From NCBI RefSeq assembly GCF_000344155.1, contig NZ_BAOQ01000026.1:32907-96906 (forward strand): DNA of 64,000 bases, written 5' to 3'. The DNA is from Gordonia paraffinivorans NBRC 108238. Lineage in GTDB: Bacteria > Actinomycetota > Actinomycetes > Mycobacteriales > Mycobacteriaceae. The notes under the pieces are model-generated. The model did no database searches and was not told the DNA's origin. It worked only from the letters and a program-made list of their open reading frames with translations. Every line of letters starts with the position of its first letter. Positions within the stretch are counted from its first letter, which is position 1. Shown here piece by piece: positions 52,875-61,311 of this stretch. The position numbers were made by a program, and so were the translations under genes.

Positions 52875-53663
52875 ATGTACGAGGCCCAGTTCGAGGGCAA
52901 GATCGCGGTCGTCACGGGCGGCGGATCGGGAATCGGGGCCGCGACGGTGCGTGAACTCGCCCGCCGCGGAGCCGAGGTCGTGTACGCCGTCGACGTGTCG
53001 GCAGAGGGTGCCGAGAAGGTCGCGTCCGGTGTCGAGGGTGCCCGGGCACTGCAGTTGGACGTCTCCGACTCCGCGGCGGTGGCCGATGCCTTCGCCGGGA
53101 TCGTCGCCGAACACGGCCGACTCGACGTCGTGGTCCACGCTGCAGGTGTCGACGATCCCATCTCGAAGGCCTGGATGCTGGAGGCCGCGGAGCAGGGCGA
53201 GCCCGTCGACGTCACCTCGCGGTTGACCGACGAGATGTGGCGCCGGGTGATGTCGGTGAACCTCGACGGCACCTTCCACGTGTTGCGGGAGTCGGTGCGC
53301 GCCATGAAGGGCCGGGGAGGCGGGGCCATCGTGACGGTCGGCTCGTCGTCGGCCTTCGACACCCTCATCGGATACCCGCACTACTCCGCGTCCAAGGCGG
53401 CGGTGCACGCGGTGAGCCAGTCGGTCGCGAAAGAGGTTCTGCCGTTCGGCATCCGGGTCAACACGGTGGCGCCGGGCCCGGTCGACACCGGGATGGCGGC
53501 CCGGACCCCGGCCCGCGTCCGGGCGGCGATGGAGGCGGGGCCGGCCCGCGGTTACGCCAGCCCGGAGGAACTGGCCGACACGATCCTGTACCTGGCCTCG
53601 CCGGGGGCGGCCAATCTCGTCGGCGCGGTGGTCCTGAGCAACGGCGGCAGGTTCACGGTCTGA
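52875..53663 (+). CDS. SDR family oxidoreductase
   Basis: A 262-residue short-chain dehydrogenase: AVVTGGGSGIGAATVRELAR at about 11-30, catalytic VGSSSAFDTLIGYPHYSASK, substrate-loop region PGPVDTGMAARTPARVRAAM. Gly-Gly motif and Ser/Tyr/Lys are all present. Last gene of the transporter operon, 16 bases after the OYE gene; two hairpins follow. Confidence 0.9.
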   Translation: MYEAQFEGKIAVVTGGGSGIGAATVRELARRGAEVVYAVDVSAEGAEKVASGVEGARALQLDVSDSAAVADAFAGIVAEHGRLDVVVHAAGVDDPISKAWMLEAAEQGEPVDVTSRLTDEMWRRVMSVNLDGTFHVLRESVRAMKGRGGGAIVTVGSSSAFDTLIGYPHYSASKAAVHAVSQSVAKEVLPFGIRVNTVAPGPVDTGMAARTPARVRAAMEAGPARGYASPEELADTILYLASPGAANLVGAVVLSNGGRFTV

Positions 53664-53682
53664 CATCTGGCAGATGACGGAA

Positions 53683-53717
53683 CGGGCCCGTCCGGTACGA
53701 CGAACCGGGCGGGCCCG
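53683..53717 (+). terminator. GC-rich hairpin
   Basis: CGGGCCCGTCCGGT (53683-53696) pairs with 53704-53717 with one mismatch across a 7-base loop, 20 bases after the last SDR stop. Confidence 0.55.
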
Positions 53718-53786
53718 AGCTGTACGCGAGGCCCCGATGCGCAAGAGGATGCAGACCGGCCAGGACAGACCAGCAGGCCGAGCAGA

Positions 53787-53829
53787 CGAGAAAGCCTGAG
53801 CGGAATCGGTTTCCGCTCAGGCTTTCTCG
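53787..53829. terminator. Bidirectional hairpin terminator
   Basis: A perfect 19-bp stem (53787-53805 with 53811-53829), loop TCGGT, lies between the convergent transporter operon and TetR gene. Confidence 0.9.
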
Positions 53830-53849
53830 TGTATGTGGTGTCGGGGCTC

Positions 53850-54473
53850 TCAGGCCTTGACCATCCGGACCAGTGATTCGGTGACCGTCTTGATCAGGTC
53901 CTCGAGAGAGATCGGGCCGTCGGGCCGGTACCACCGCCAGACGCTCACAAGCGCACCGAGCACCAGGCGTGCGGCCATCTCCGGGTCGCCGGGAACGAAA
54001 GCGCCTGATTCCATTCCGCGCTGCAGCAACTCGGTCCAGTTGTGCTCGATCTGCGCGACCAGCTCGCGGGACTGGACGCGCTCGATCTCCTCCTTTTCCG
54101 ACTGCCGCGGGGTGCTGAGGATGTCCATGTGGTTCTGCAGGATTCGACGCTGGAGCGCGTCGATGGGCTCGGCCTGCAACGAGGCTGCTATCGCCGCGCG
54201 CAGCGCCTCCTCCGGATCGCTGATGCCCGCGGTGCCTGCCTCGAATCGTCGGACCGACTCGGCGAGTTCGAGGCGCATGATCGTGAGCAGGCAGTGCGCC
54301 TTCGACTCGAAGTAGTGGTACAGCGCGGTCTGGCCGATCCCCACCTCGCCGGCGACCGAGGCCCACTTGGTGTGCTCGTAGCCCACCTTGCCGAACTGTT
54401 CGATGGCGACGGTCAGGATGCGCGACCGTTTGGATCGAGGTCCGTCCTCACGAACCTTCGAGTCGACTGGCAT
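53850..54473 (-). CDS. TetR family regulator, probable controller of the 29-56 kb regulon
   Basis: A 207-residue repressor: basic N-terminus KVREDGPRSKRSRILTVAIE, HTH KWASVAGEVGIGQTALYHYF with ESK, and a helical ligand domain with the TetR_C-type pattern ALVSVWRWYRPDGPISLEDL. AGGAGG stands nine bases before the ATG. It lies 59 bases downstream of an acyl-CoA dehydrogenase gene that has two copies of the shared 13-mer upstream, and a further copy (54523-54535) lies just before this gene. That position makes it the best candidate for the binding protein; an acyl-CoA ligand is typical of such TetRs (inference). Confidence 0.87.
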   Translation of the reverse strand: MPVDSKVREDGPRSKRSRILTVAIEQFGKVGYEHTKWASVAGEVGIGQTALYHYFESKAHCLLTIMRLELAESVRRFEAGTAGISDPEEALRAAIAASLQAEPIDALQRRILQNHMDILSTPRQSEKEEIERVQSRELVAQIEHNWTELLQRGMESGAFVPGDPEMAARLVLGALVSVWRWYRPDGPISLEDLIKTVTESLVRMVKA

Positions 54474-54522
54474 TGACTATCCCCTCCTGGTCGGTTTCGC
54501 CGTTTCCCATGGTCGCATGACT

Positions 54523-54535
54523 TGAACTCAGGTCA
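54523..54535. promoter_or_regulatory. Operator TGAACTCAGGTCA (site F) before the TetR gene
   Basis: Eleven of twelve arm positions match TGAACTNAGTTCA. It overlaps the stop codon of the upstream acyl-CoA dehydrogenase gene, 50 bases before the TetR ATG, and is bracketed by CATGAC/GTCATG. Confidence 0.6.
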
Positions 54536-55762
54536 TGCGGATTTGTTCACACCGGCGAGAATCGACGAGGCGATGCGCGCGCGCTGTGTGGTGGCGTCCC
54601 CGGAGCCCGCCTCGTTGACGAGCACGCGCCGATAGTAGCTGTGTGCAGGGTGCTCCCAGGTGAATCCGATGCCACCGTGCAGCTGGATGGTCTCGGTGCA
54701 GACCCGGATCGCCGACTCGGCGCAGACCGCGCCCGCGACGGCGGAGGCGAAGGCGACGGCGTCCCGGTCTCCGCCCGCGTCGACCAGGCCGGCGGCATAT
54801 CGGGCCGCCGAGCGGGCCCGTTCGACGTCGAGGAGCATGTCGGCGATCCGGTGCTTGATCGCCTGGTATGAAGCGATCGCACGACCGAACTGCTTGCGCG
54901 AGGTCGTGTACTCGAGCGTCATCTCCAGAAGTCGGGAGGCGATGCCGACGTTCTCGGCGGCCACGGCGATGGTGGCGCGGGCCCCGAGTTCGGCGAGGGC
55001 CGCGGCGGTGCCGACCTCGTCGGTCAGCGGGATCGCGGGCGCGGCGTCGAATCGGAGTGTCGCGAGAGGGCGTGTGGGGTCGAGGGATTCGGGGGTGGTC
55101 CGGGTGACGACGTCCTCGGAGAGGGGCACGGCGAACAGGCGGCGCCCGTCCGCGGTCGTTGCCGTCACGACGGCGACGTCGGCGACGTGACCGTGCGGTG
55201 CGTGCGTCGCGGTGCCCGACAGGAGCCACTCTGCGGGCGAGCCCGCCGTGGCGGTCACACGGTCGGTGTCGGGGGAGAGGGGCGTGGCGGTGACCACGGC
55301 GCGGCCCTCGAGCGCTGCGGCGCGGAGGTCGGCGAGCCGGTCGTCGTCCCCGAGCAGGAGTGCGGGGACGCCCACCGCGGCCGAGGTCAGCACGGGCTCC
55401 GGACGGAGTGCGCGGCCGCATTCCTCGAGGACGGTGCAGAGATAGGCCAGTCCGTATCCGAGGCCGCCGTCGGACTCGGGGACCGCCATGGTGGTGACCG
55501 CCATCGACGAGGCCAGTTCGGACCAGAGTCCGCGCGAGTAGCCGGGTTCCGTTTCGACGATCCGGCGCACCTCCTCGATGTCCCCCGCCGACGACAGCAG
55601 CGAACGGACCGCGTCGCGGAGGTCGTTCTCCTCCTCGGTGGGCAGCAGCGGGATCGTGGTGTCGATGGACCAGGGGCGACCGGCCTCGGCCGGGTGGTCC
55701 GCGTCCGGGGAGACGTGCGGTGCGGCGGACAGGGTCTCGGCCGTCCCGGGGTGAATGCTCAT
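54533..55762 (-). CDS. Acyl-CoA dehydrogenase
   Basis: A 409-residue flavoprotein of the smaller-subunit-like FadE type. It has a 35-residue extra N-terminus, PESDGGLGYGLAYLCTVLEE, the C-terminal TTSRKQFGRAIASYQAIKHR, and the QLHGGIGFTWEHPAHSYYRR signature. The middle FAD/substrate segment is divergent (EWLLSGTATHAPHG where WxxxGxKxxxT is usual), which could indicate one half of a heteromeric acyl-CoA dehydrogenase. Promoter and two island operators lie upstream; the regulator gene is directly downstream. Confidence 0.88.
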   Translation of the reverse strand: MSIHPGTAETLSAAPHVSPDADHPAEAGRPWSIDTTIPLLPTEEENDLRDAVRSLLSSAGDIEEVRRIVETEPGYSRGLWSELASSMAVTTMAVPESDGGLGYGLAYLCTVLEECGRALRPEPVLTSAAVGVPALLLGDDDRLADLRAAALEGRAVVTATPLSPDTDRVTATAGSPAEWLLSGTATHAPHGHVADVAVVTATTADGRRLFAVPLSEDVVTRTTPESLDPTRPLATLRFDAAPAIPLTDEVGTAAALAELGARATIAVAAENVGIASRLLEMTLEYTTSRKQFGRAIASYQAIKHRIADMLLDVERARSAARYAAGLVDAGGDRDAVAFASAVAGAVCAESAIRVCTETIQLHGGIGFTWEHPAHSYYRRVLVNEAGSGDATTQRARIASSILAGVNKSA

Positions 55763-55801
55763 CGCTGATCTCCTCTGCCGAGCACGGATGCGCTCAGTAA
55801 C

Positions 55802-55885
55802 TGAACAGAACTCAATTCATATTCGTTCGAGGTTGTCGCCCCTGTCAAGCATCTGGACAAAACAAGTCGAACTGAAGTAAGTTCA
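55802..55885 (-). promoter_or_regulatory. Promoter with two operators (sites G and H) for the acyl-CoA dehydrogenase-tetR unit
   Basis: Minus strand: TTGACA (55843-55848), 18-base spacer, GAATAT (55819-55824). TGAACAGAACTCA (55802-55814) lies just downstream of the -10, and TGAAGTAAGTTCA (55873-55885), 12 of 13 bases identical to the perfect site D, lies upstream of the -35. Confidence 0.72.
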
Positions 55886-55922
55886 ATTGCGAACTGCCGT
55901 GGTGGTGCGAGAGGAAGCGATG

Positions 55923-57092
55923 TCAGACCGCGAGGATGCCCTTCATGAAGTAGGCCATCCGTGCGGCGAACTCGGGACTCTGGATGCCGCGTCGCATGCG
56001 GACCGCGTCGTTGACGATCGACAGGGCCGCGTGGACCGCGACCGCGCCCTGATCGCGCTTGAGGTCGGCATCGACCTGGATGAGCAGGTCGATCCATCGG
56101 GCGACGTACCGGCGCTGGATGTCGAGCAGGTCGGCGGCGCTCGCCTGGCCCGCGAGCACCGACGAGTTGTTGAAGCTCACCGACAGGTCCGGCGTGCTGG
56201 TGATGACGGTGACGTACGAATCGACCAGTGCGGCAAGAATCTTCGCCGGGTCCTCGGACCTCGAGTGGGCGGCCATCAGGCCGGCCTCCAGGCGGGCTCC
56301 GCTGCGATGTCCGATGGCCACGAGTATCGCCATCTTCGACGGAAAATGCTTGTACACGCTGGGGCCGGCGATGCCGACCGCGCGACCGATCTCGTCGATC
56401 CCGACCTCGGAGTACCCTCGTTCGGCCCACAGCGACGCGGCGGCGTCGAGGATCTCGTCGCGCCGGGTCCTCGACATACCGCTGATGACCGGCGGGGCGT
56501 CGATCGGCGGTGCGGCCGACGGGGTCAGGGTGAGCAGGCGGCGGATCAACTTCTCGATCTCGTCGCGGGCCCGGGTGCTCGACATCCGGGTGCGGTGGAC
56601 GGTGAGGCTGCCGCTGACGCTCAGGATCGCCCAGGCCAACTGCACGGCCTCGCGCTCGGTGAGGTCGGGGCGCTCGGTGAGCAGTGCCGACGCCCACTTC
56701 CCGATGACCTCGCGGGTCCGGAGCGCGACCTGCTTGTTCTGCTCGACGGTCAGATAGTTGCTCGTCCATCGCCACAACGACGCCGTCTGCGGACGCTGGA
56801 CGGCGAGCGCGCACACGTCTTCGATGAGTGCCTGGGCGTCGTCGCCCCCGCGAAGCGCCCGCTCGGTGCAGGCCTCGAGGTGGTCGACCCCCGACATCAC
56901 GGCGGCGGCGAGCAGCGACTGCTTGTCGTCGAAATGCCTGTACACCGTCGGTGCGGTGACCCCGGCCGCGCGGGCGATGTCGGCGACCGAGACCTGCGGA
57001 TACCCGCGGTGGACGAAGAGCGACGCCGCGGCATCGACGAGCTGTCGTTTGCGGTCGGCGCCCTTGGTGCGGGTGGCTCTGCGGTCAGGCAT
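55923..57092 (-). CDS. Tandem (double) TetR-domain regulator
   Basis: A 389-residue protein with two complete TetR units: HTH 1 in VSVADIARAAGVTAPTVYRH (residues 35-54) and HTH 2 in VGIDEIGRAVGIAGPSVYKH (230-249), each followed by its own helical domain. A second-domain start MSRTRRDEILDAA at residue 206 looks like the original N-terminus of a once separate gene, so a fusion is likely; no stop or frameshift lies between. Divergent from fadA over 129 bases, so it probably controls the fadAB beta-oxidation operon, perhaps sensing acyl-CoA. Confidence 0.88.
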   Translation of the reverse strand: MPDRRATRTKGADRKRQLVDAAASLFVHRGYPQVSVADIARAAGVTAPTVYRHFDDKQSLLAAAVMSGVDHLEACTERALRGGDDAQALIEDVCALAVQRPQTASLWRWTSNYLTVEQNKQVALRTREVIGKWASALLTERPDLTEREAVQLAWAILSVSGSLTVHRTRMSSTRARDEIEKLIRRLLTLTPSAAPPIDAPPVISGMSRTRRDEILDAAASLWAERGYSEVGIDEIGRAVGIAGPSVYKHFPSKMAILVAIGHRSGARLEAGLMAAHSRSEDPAKILAALVDSYVTVITSTPDLSVSFNNSSVLAGQASAADLLDIQRRYVARWIDLLIQVDADLKRDQGAVAVHAALSIVNDAVRMRRGIQSPEFAARMAYFMKGILAV

Positions 57093-57186
57093 GGTGAACT
57101 GACCATAGCGCACATCTGAAGAATATCTAGGCCTCTTGACCTTGGGGTATAGCCAAATAGGTGATTCCGCGTTAGCCTCTGGATGT

Positions 57187-57201
57187 AACCAACTGGTGGT
57201 T
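57187..57201. promoter_or_regulatory. Candidate operator upstream of fadA
   Basis: AACCAACTGGTGGTT has perfect 5-bp arms around ACTGG. It lies 20 bases before the fadA GTG in the region shared with the divergent double TetR gene. The binding protein is inferred. Confidence 0.45.
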
Positions 57202-57221
57202 CGTGTGAAAGGAACTCTTTC

Positions 57222-58433
57222 GTGCCTGATCAAGCATTCATCTACGAGGCGGTTCGTACGCCTCGTGGCAAGCAGCGCGGCGGCGCGCTGCACAGCGTCA
57301 AGCCGGTCGACCTGGCCTCGGGTCTGATCGACGAGGTCCTCGCCCGCCACGGCGGTCTGGATCCGGCCGACGTCGACGACGTCATCCTCGGTGTCGTCTC
57401 GCCCGTCGGCGAGCAGGGTGCTGTCATCGCGCGTACCGCCGCCCTGAACAGCGGCCTGCCCGAGAGCGTCCCCGGCACCCAGATCAACCGCTTCTGCTCG
57501 TCCGGCCTGGAGGCCTGCAACCTGGCCGCCGCCAAGGTCGCCTCGGGCTTCGACGACCTGGTCCTCGCCGGTGGTGTCGAGTCGATGTCGCGCGTCCCGA
57601 TGGGTAGCGACGGCGGTGCCCTGTTCACCGACCCGGCCACCGCATACGACCACTACATCGTCCCGCAGGGCATCGGCGCCGACCTGATCGCCACCATCGA
57701 GGGCTTCTCGCGCGAGGACGTCGACGCCTACGCCGCCGAGTCGCAGGCCCGTGCCGAGAAGGCCTGGAGCGCCGGCTACTTCGCCAAGTCCGTCGTCCCG
57801 GTCAAGGACATCAACGGCGTGACCATCCTCGACCACGACGAGCACCGTCGTCCGGGCACCACCGTGGAGAGCCTCGGCAAGCTGAAGCCCGCCTTCGCCG
57901 CGCTCGCCGAGATGGCCGGCTTCGACGACGTCGCGCTGCAGAAGTACCCGAGCGTCGAGAAGATCAACCACGTCCACACCGGTGGCAACAGCTCCGGCAT
58001 CGTCGACGGTGCCGGCCTGGTCCTCATCGGCAGCGAGGAGGCCGGCAAGCGCAACGGCCTGACTCCGCGGGGCCGCATCGTCTCGTTCGCCGAGGTCGGC
58101 AGCGAGCCCACCATCATGCTCACCGGCCCGACCCCGGCCACCGAGCTGGCGCTGAAGAAGGCCGGCCTGACCGTCGAGGACATCGACGTGTTCGAGCTGA
58201 ACGAGGCCTTCGCCTCGGTCGTCATGAAGTGGATGAAGGACCTCAACATCCCGCACGAGAAGGTCAACCGGAACGGTGGCGCCATCGCCATGGGTCACCC
58301 GCTCGGTGCAACCGGCGCGATGATCTTCGGCACCTGCCTCGACGAGCTCGAGCGCACCGGCGGCCGCTACGGCCTGATCACCCTCTGCATCGGTGGCGGC
58401 ATGGGCGTCGCGACCGTCATCGAGCGTCTCTGA
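57222..58433 (+). CDS. fadA: Acetyl-CoA acyltransferase (3-ketoacyl-CoA thiolase)
   Basis: A 403-residue degradative thiolase, the last step of beta-oxidation. Nucleophilic Cys in [14 protein letters not shown], His in [17 protein letters not shown], second Cys in [13 protein letters not shown]. It forms the trifunctional complex with the FadB homologue encoded 28 bases downstream. GTG start with AAAGGA upstream. Codon use is strongly biased to a few C/G-ending codons, far more than in neighbouring genes, which points to high expression. Confidence 0.95.
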   Translation: MPDQAFIYEAVRTPRGKQRGGALHSVKPVDLASGLIDEVLARHGGLDPADVDDVILGVVSPVGEQGAVIARTAALNSGLPESVPGTQINRFCSSGLEACNLAAAKVASGFDDLVLAGGVESMSRVPMGSDGGALFTDPATAYDHYIVPQGIGADLIATIEGFSREDVDAYAAESQARAEKAWSAGYFAKSVVPVKDINGVTILDHDEHRRPGTTVESLGKLKPAFAALAEMAGFDDVALQKYPSVEKINHVHTGGNSSGIVDGAGLVLIGSEEAGKRNGLTPRGRIVSFAEVGSEPTIMLTGPTPATELALKKAGLTVEDIDVFELNEAFASVVMKWMKDLNIPHEKVNRNGGAIAMGHPLGATGAMIFGTCLDELERTGGRYGLITLCIGGGMGVATVIERL

Positions 58434-58461
58434 CCTTCACAGAAAGACTTTCTGAAACACC

Positions 58462-60663
58462 ATGAGTGACAACATGATCAACTGGGAGAAGGACGCCGAC
58501 GGCGTCGTCATCCTGACCATGGACGACCCGAACCAGGGCGCCAACACGATGAACGCCCTGTACCAGGAGTCGATGGCCGCGACCGTCGACCGCCTGGAGG
58601 CGGAGAAGGACGACATCACCGGTGTCATCCTCACCTCGGCGAAGAAGACCTTCTTCGCCGGCGGCGACCTCAAGGACATGACGAGCGACCGCTCGGATGT
58701 CTCGAAGGAAGAGATCGCCACCCAGATCACCGAGACCACCAACGCCATGAAGAAGGTGCTGCGTCGTCTCGAGACCCTGGGCAAGCCGGTCGTGGCGGCC
58801 ATCAACGGCGCTGCCCTCGGCGGCGGCCTCGAGATCGCGCTGCACACCCACCACCGCATCGCCGCTGACGTCAAGGGCAACCAGATCGGCCTGCCCGAGG
58901 TCACCCTCGGCCTGCTCCCCGGTGGCGGCGGCGTCGTCCGCACCGTGCGCCTGCTCGGCATCCAGAACGCGCTGATGAACGTCCTGCTCCAGGGCCAGCG
59001 CATGAACCCGACCAAGGCCAAGGAAGTCGGCCTCGTCGACGAGGTCGTCGGTTCGGTCGAGGAACTGATCCCCGCCGCGAAGAAGTGGATCAAGGAGAAC
59101 CCCGAGGCCCAGCAGCCGTTCGACGTCAAGGGCTACAAGATCCCGGGTGGCGCACCGACCAACCCGGCGTTCGCCGCCAACCTCCCGGCTCTGCCGGCGC
59201 TGCTGCGCAAGCAGATCAAGGGTGCGAACATGCCGGCTCCGCGCGCCATCCTGGCCGCTGCCGTCGAGGGCGCCTACGTCGACGTCGACACCGCCGACAT
59301 CGTCGAGACCCGCTACTTCGTCTCGCTGGTCACCGGCCAGGTCGCGCAGAACATGATCAAGGCGTTCTTCTTCGACCTGCAGCACATCAACGGTGGCGGC
59401 TCGCGTCCCGAGGGCTACGACAAGTACACCGCCAAGAAGGTCGGCGTCATCGGCGCCGGCATGATGGGCGCGGCCATCGCGTACGTCTGTGCCAAGTCGG
59501 GCATCGAGGTCGTCCTCAAGGACATCGACCTCGAGGCCGCCAAGCGCGGTAAGGGCTACTCGGAGAAGCTCGAGGAGAAGGCCCTCTCGCGTGGCAAGAC
59601 CACCAAGGAGAAGAGCGACGCGCTCCTCGCCCGCATCCACCCGACCGTGGACGCCGCCGACTTCAAGGGCGTCGACCTGGTGATCGAGGCCGCCTTCGAG
59701 TCGGTCGAGGTCAAGCACAAGGTGTTCCAGGAGATCGAGGACATCGTCGAGCCCGACGCCATCCTGGGCTCGAACACCTCGACCCTGCCGATCACCGTTC
59801 TCGCCCAGGGCGTCAAGCGCTCCGAGGACTTCATCGGCATCCACTTCTTCTCGCCGGTCGACAAGATGCCGCTGGTCGAGATCATCCGCGGCGAGAAGAC
59901 CTCGGATGCGGTGCTGGCCAAGGTCATCGACTTCACCCTGCAGATCCGCAAGACCCCGATCGTCGTCAACGACAGCCGCGGCTTCTTCACCAGCCGCGTG
60001 ATCGGCACCTTCATCAACGAGGCCATCGCGGCCGTCGGCGAGGGCGTCGAGCCGGCGTTCATCGAGCACGCGGGCACCCAGGCCGGCTACCCGGCCGCGC
60101 CGCTGCAGCTGATGGACGAGCTGACCCTGACCCTGCCGCAGAAGATCCGCAAGGAGACCGAGGCGGCTCTCAAGGCCGAGGGCAAGGAAGTCCCGCAGCA
60201 CGGCTCGAACGCGGTCGTCGACTGGATGATCGAGAACGGCCGTACCGCCAAGAAGGACGGCAAGGGCTTCTACGACTACGACGAGAACGGCAAGCGCACC
60301 CAGCTCTGGCCGGGCCTGCGCGAGCACTTCAAGTCGGGCTCCGTCGAGATCCCGCTCGAGGACATGAAGGAGCGCATGCTCTTCGCCGAGGCCCTCGAGA
60401 CCGTCAAGTGCTTCGACGAGGGCGTGCTCAAGTCGGTCGAGGATGCCAACATCGGCTCGATCTTCGGCATCGGCTTCCCGGCGTGGACCGGTGGCGTCGT
60501 CCAGTACATCAACCAGTACGAGGGTGGTGTCCCGGGCTTCGTCGCTCGCGCCAAGGAGCTGGCCTCGAAGTACGGCAAGCACTTCGAGCCGCCGGCCTCG
60601 CTGGTCGAGAAGGCTGAGCAGGGTGTCACCAAGCTGACCAACGAGAACCTCGTCGTCAGCTGA
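58462..60663 (+). CDS. fadB: 3-Hydroxyacyl-CoA dehydrogenase/enoyl-CoA hydratase (FadB)
   Basis: A 733-residue multifunctional beta-oxidation enzyme. The N-terminal crotonase domain (1-190) keeps both catalytic Glu regions: ALGGGLEIALHTHHRIA and GLPEVTLGLLPGGGG. The NAD-binding domain starts at about 327 (KVGVIGAGMMGAAIAYVCAK) with SNTSTLPIT and FIGIHFFSPVDKMPLVEII; two C-terminal 3HCDH domains follow, with DSRGFFTSRVIGTF. Second gene of the fadAB operon, same extreme codon bias, followed by a clear terminator. Confidence 0.95.
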   Translation: MSDNMINWEKDADGVVILTMDDPNQGANTMNALYQESMAATVDRLEAEKDDITGVILTSAKKTFFAGGDLKDMTSDRSDVSKEEIATQITETTNAMKKVLRRLETLGKPVVAAINGAALGGGLEIALHTHHRIAADVKGNQIGLPEVTLGLLPGGGGVVRTVRLLGIQNALMNVLLQGQRMNPTKAKEVGLVDEVVGSVEELIPAAKKWIKENPEAQQPFDVKGYKIPGGAPTNPAFAANLPALPALLRKQIKGANMPAPRAILAAAVEGAYVDVDTADIVETRYFVSLVTGQVAQNMIKAFFFDLQHINGGGSRPEGYDKYTAKKVGVIGAGMMGAAIAYVCAKSGIEVVLKDIDLEAAKRGKGYSEKLEEKALSRGKTTKEKSDALLARIHPTVDAADFKGVDLVIEAAFESVEVKHKVFQEIEDIVEPDAILGSNTSTLPITVLAQGVKRSEDFIGIHFFSPVDKMPLVEIIRGEKTSDAVLAKVIDFTLQIRKTPIVVNDSRGFFTSRVIGTFINEAIAAVGEGVEPAFIEHAGTQAGYPAAPLQLMDELTLTLPQKIRKETEAALKAEGKEVPQHGSNAVVDWMIENGRTAKKDGKGFYDYDENGKRTQLWPGLREHFKSGSVEIPLEDMKERMLFAEALETVKCFDEGVLKSVEDANIGSIFGIGFPAWTGGVVQYINQYEGGVPGFVARAKELASKYGKHFEPPASLVEKAEQGVTKLTNENLVVS

Positions 60664-60677
60664 GACCCGTAGGAAGG

Positions 60678-60707
60678 GCCCCGGCCGGAATCCGTTCCGG
60701 CCGGGGC
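60678..60707 (+). terminator. Rho-independent terminator after fadB
   Basis: A 13-bp stem GCCCCGGCCGGAA, loop TCCG, complement TTCCGGCCGGGGC, then TTTTCC. Confidence 0.9.
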
Positions 60708-60799
60708 TTTTCCGTGGTCAGCGTGTGGACTTCGCTATCGCGGCGTCCCTTTCCCGCTCATGCTGGGGCGCTCACTTGACGTGGATACGGCGGGTGCGG

Positions 60800-61273
60800 C
60801 TACGGAGCCGGATGATGGGGTTCGGGGCCGCGTCGGCCAAAGCCGATCACCTTGCCGGTAACGAGTCGGGCGACCAGCAGATCATCGGCAGTGGCCGCAG
60901 GACCGTCGACGAGAGTGGGCCGCCAGCGGTCTCGGCCGTGCCGTCGACCAGACGCATGAGGAGGTCCCGTCGATGATCGATGAGGAAGCCCTCGGCGGCC
61001 CAGACGGGTTTCGCTCCTTTCGTGCCACTTTGTGGTCTTGAATACGTTGGTGGCGGAACCGAAGCGGGTAGGGACCAGGTACTCGGTGTCCGGAGACATC
61101 CGCCAGATTCCGCGCGATGCCGACCACAGAGTCGCCGGGTCGCCTGCCAGGCTCATCCCGATTCTTGTTCGCCGGCGGGCGGCGAACCCGCCGGCCGGTC
61201 GGGGAACCGCCGGCCGCCCGCCGACGTACTGCAGTTCTGCGACTACGCTGACGTCAAACCGCACCCCACCCAC
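60800..61273 (-). pseudogene. Possible decayed gene, frames disrupted
   Basis: In one minus-strand frame there is protein-like sequence, MSLAGDPATLWSASRGIWRM then SPDTEYLVPTRFG up to NVFKTTKW (about 61160-61040). Beyond that the same frame becomes Arg/Ser/His-rich, while another frame reads AAEGFLIDHRRDLLMRLVDG. Coding-like sequence then seems to return to the first frame (DDLLVARLVTGKVIGFG). Two frameshifts in a former small gene would explain this. The W-SASRGIWR-type start recalls uncharacterised actinobacterial proteins, but I cannot name a family. Apart from this, 60708-61311 shows nothing coding. Confidence 0.3.
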
Positions 61274-61311
61274 CGTTATTCAGACAGTCCCATGTGTTGT
61301 GGCGGAATCAG

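Noticed and set aside
57094..57106. Island operator before the double TetR gene (TGAACTGACCATA)
   Set aside because: Only the left half-site matches; the right half is absent, so fadAB was not included in the regulon.
58417..60582. 721-codon minus-strand frame antisense to fadB
   Set aside because: The extreme codon bias of fadB leaves the antisense frame open; the product is Asp/Leu/Val/Gly repeats without domains.
60708..61311. tRNA or small structured RNA in the gene-poor stretch
   Set aside because: No cloverleaf arms, T-loop consensus or strong hairpins could be found by eye.
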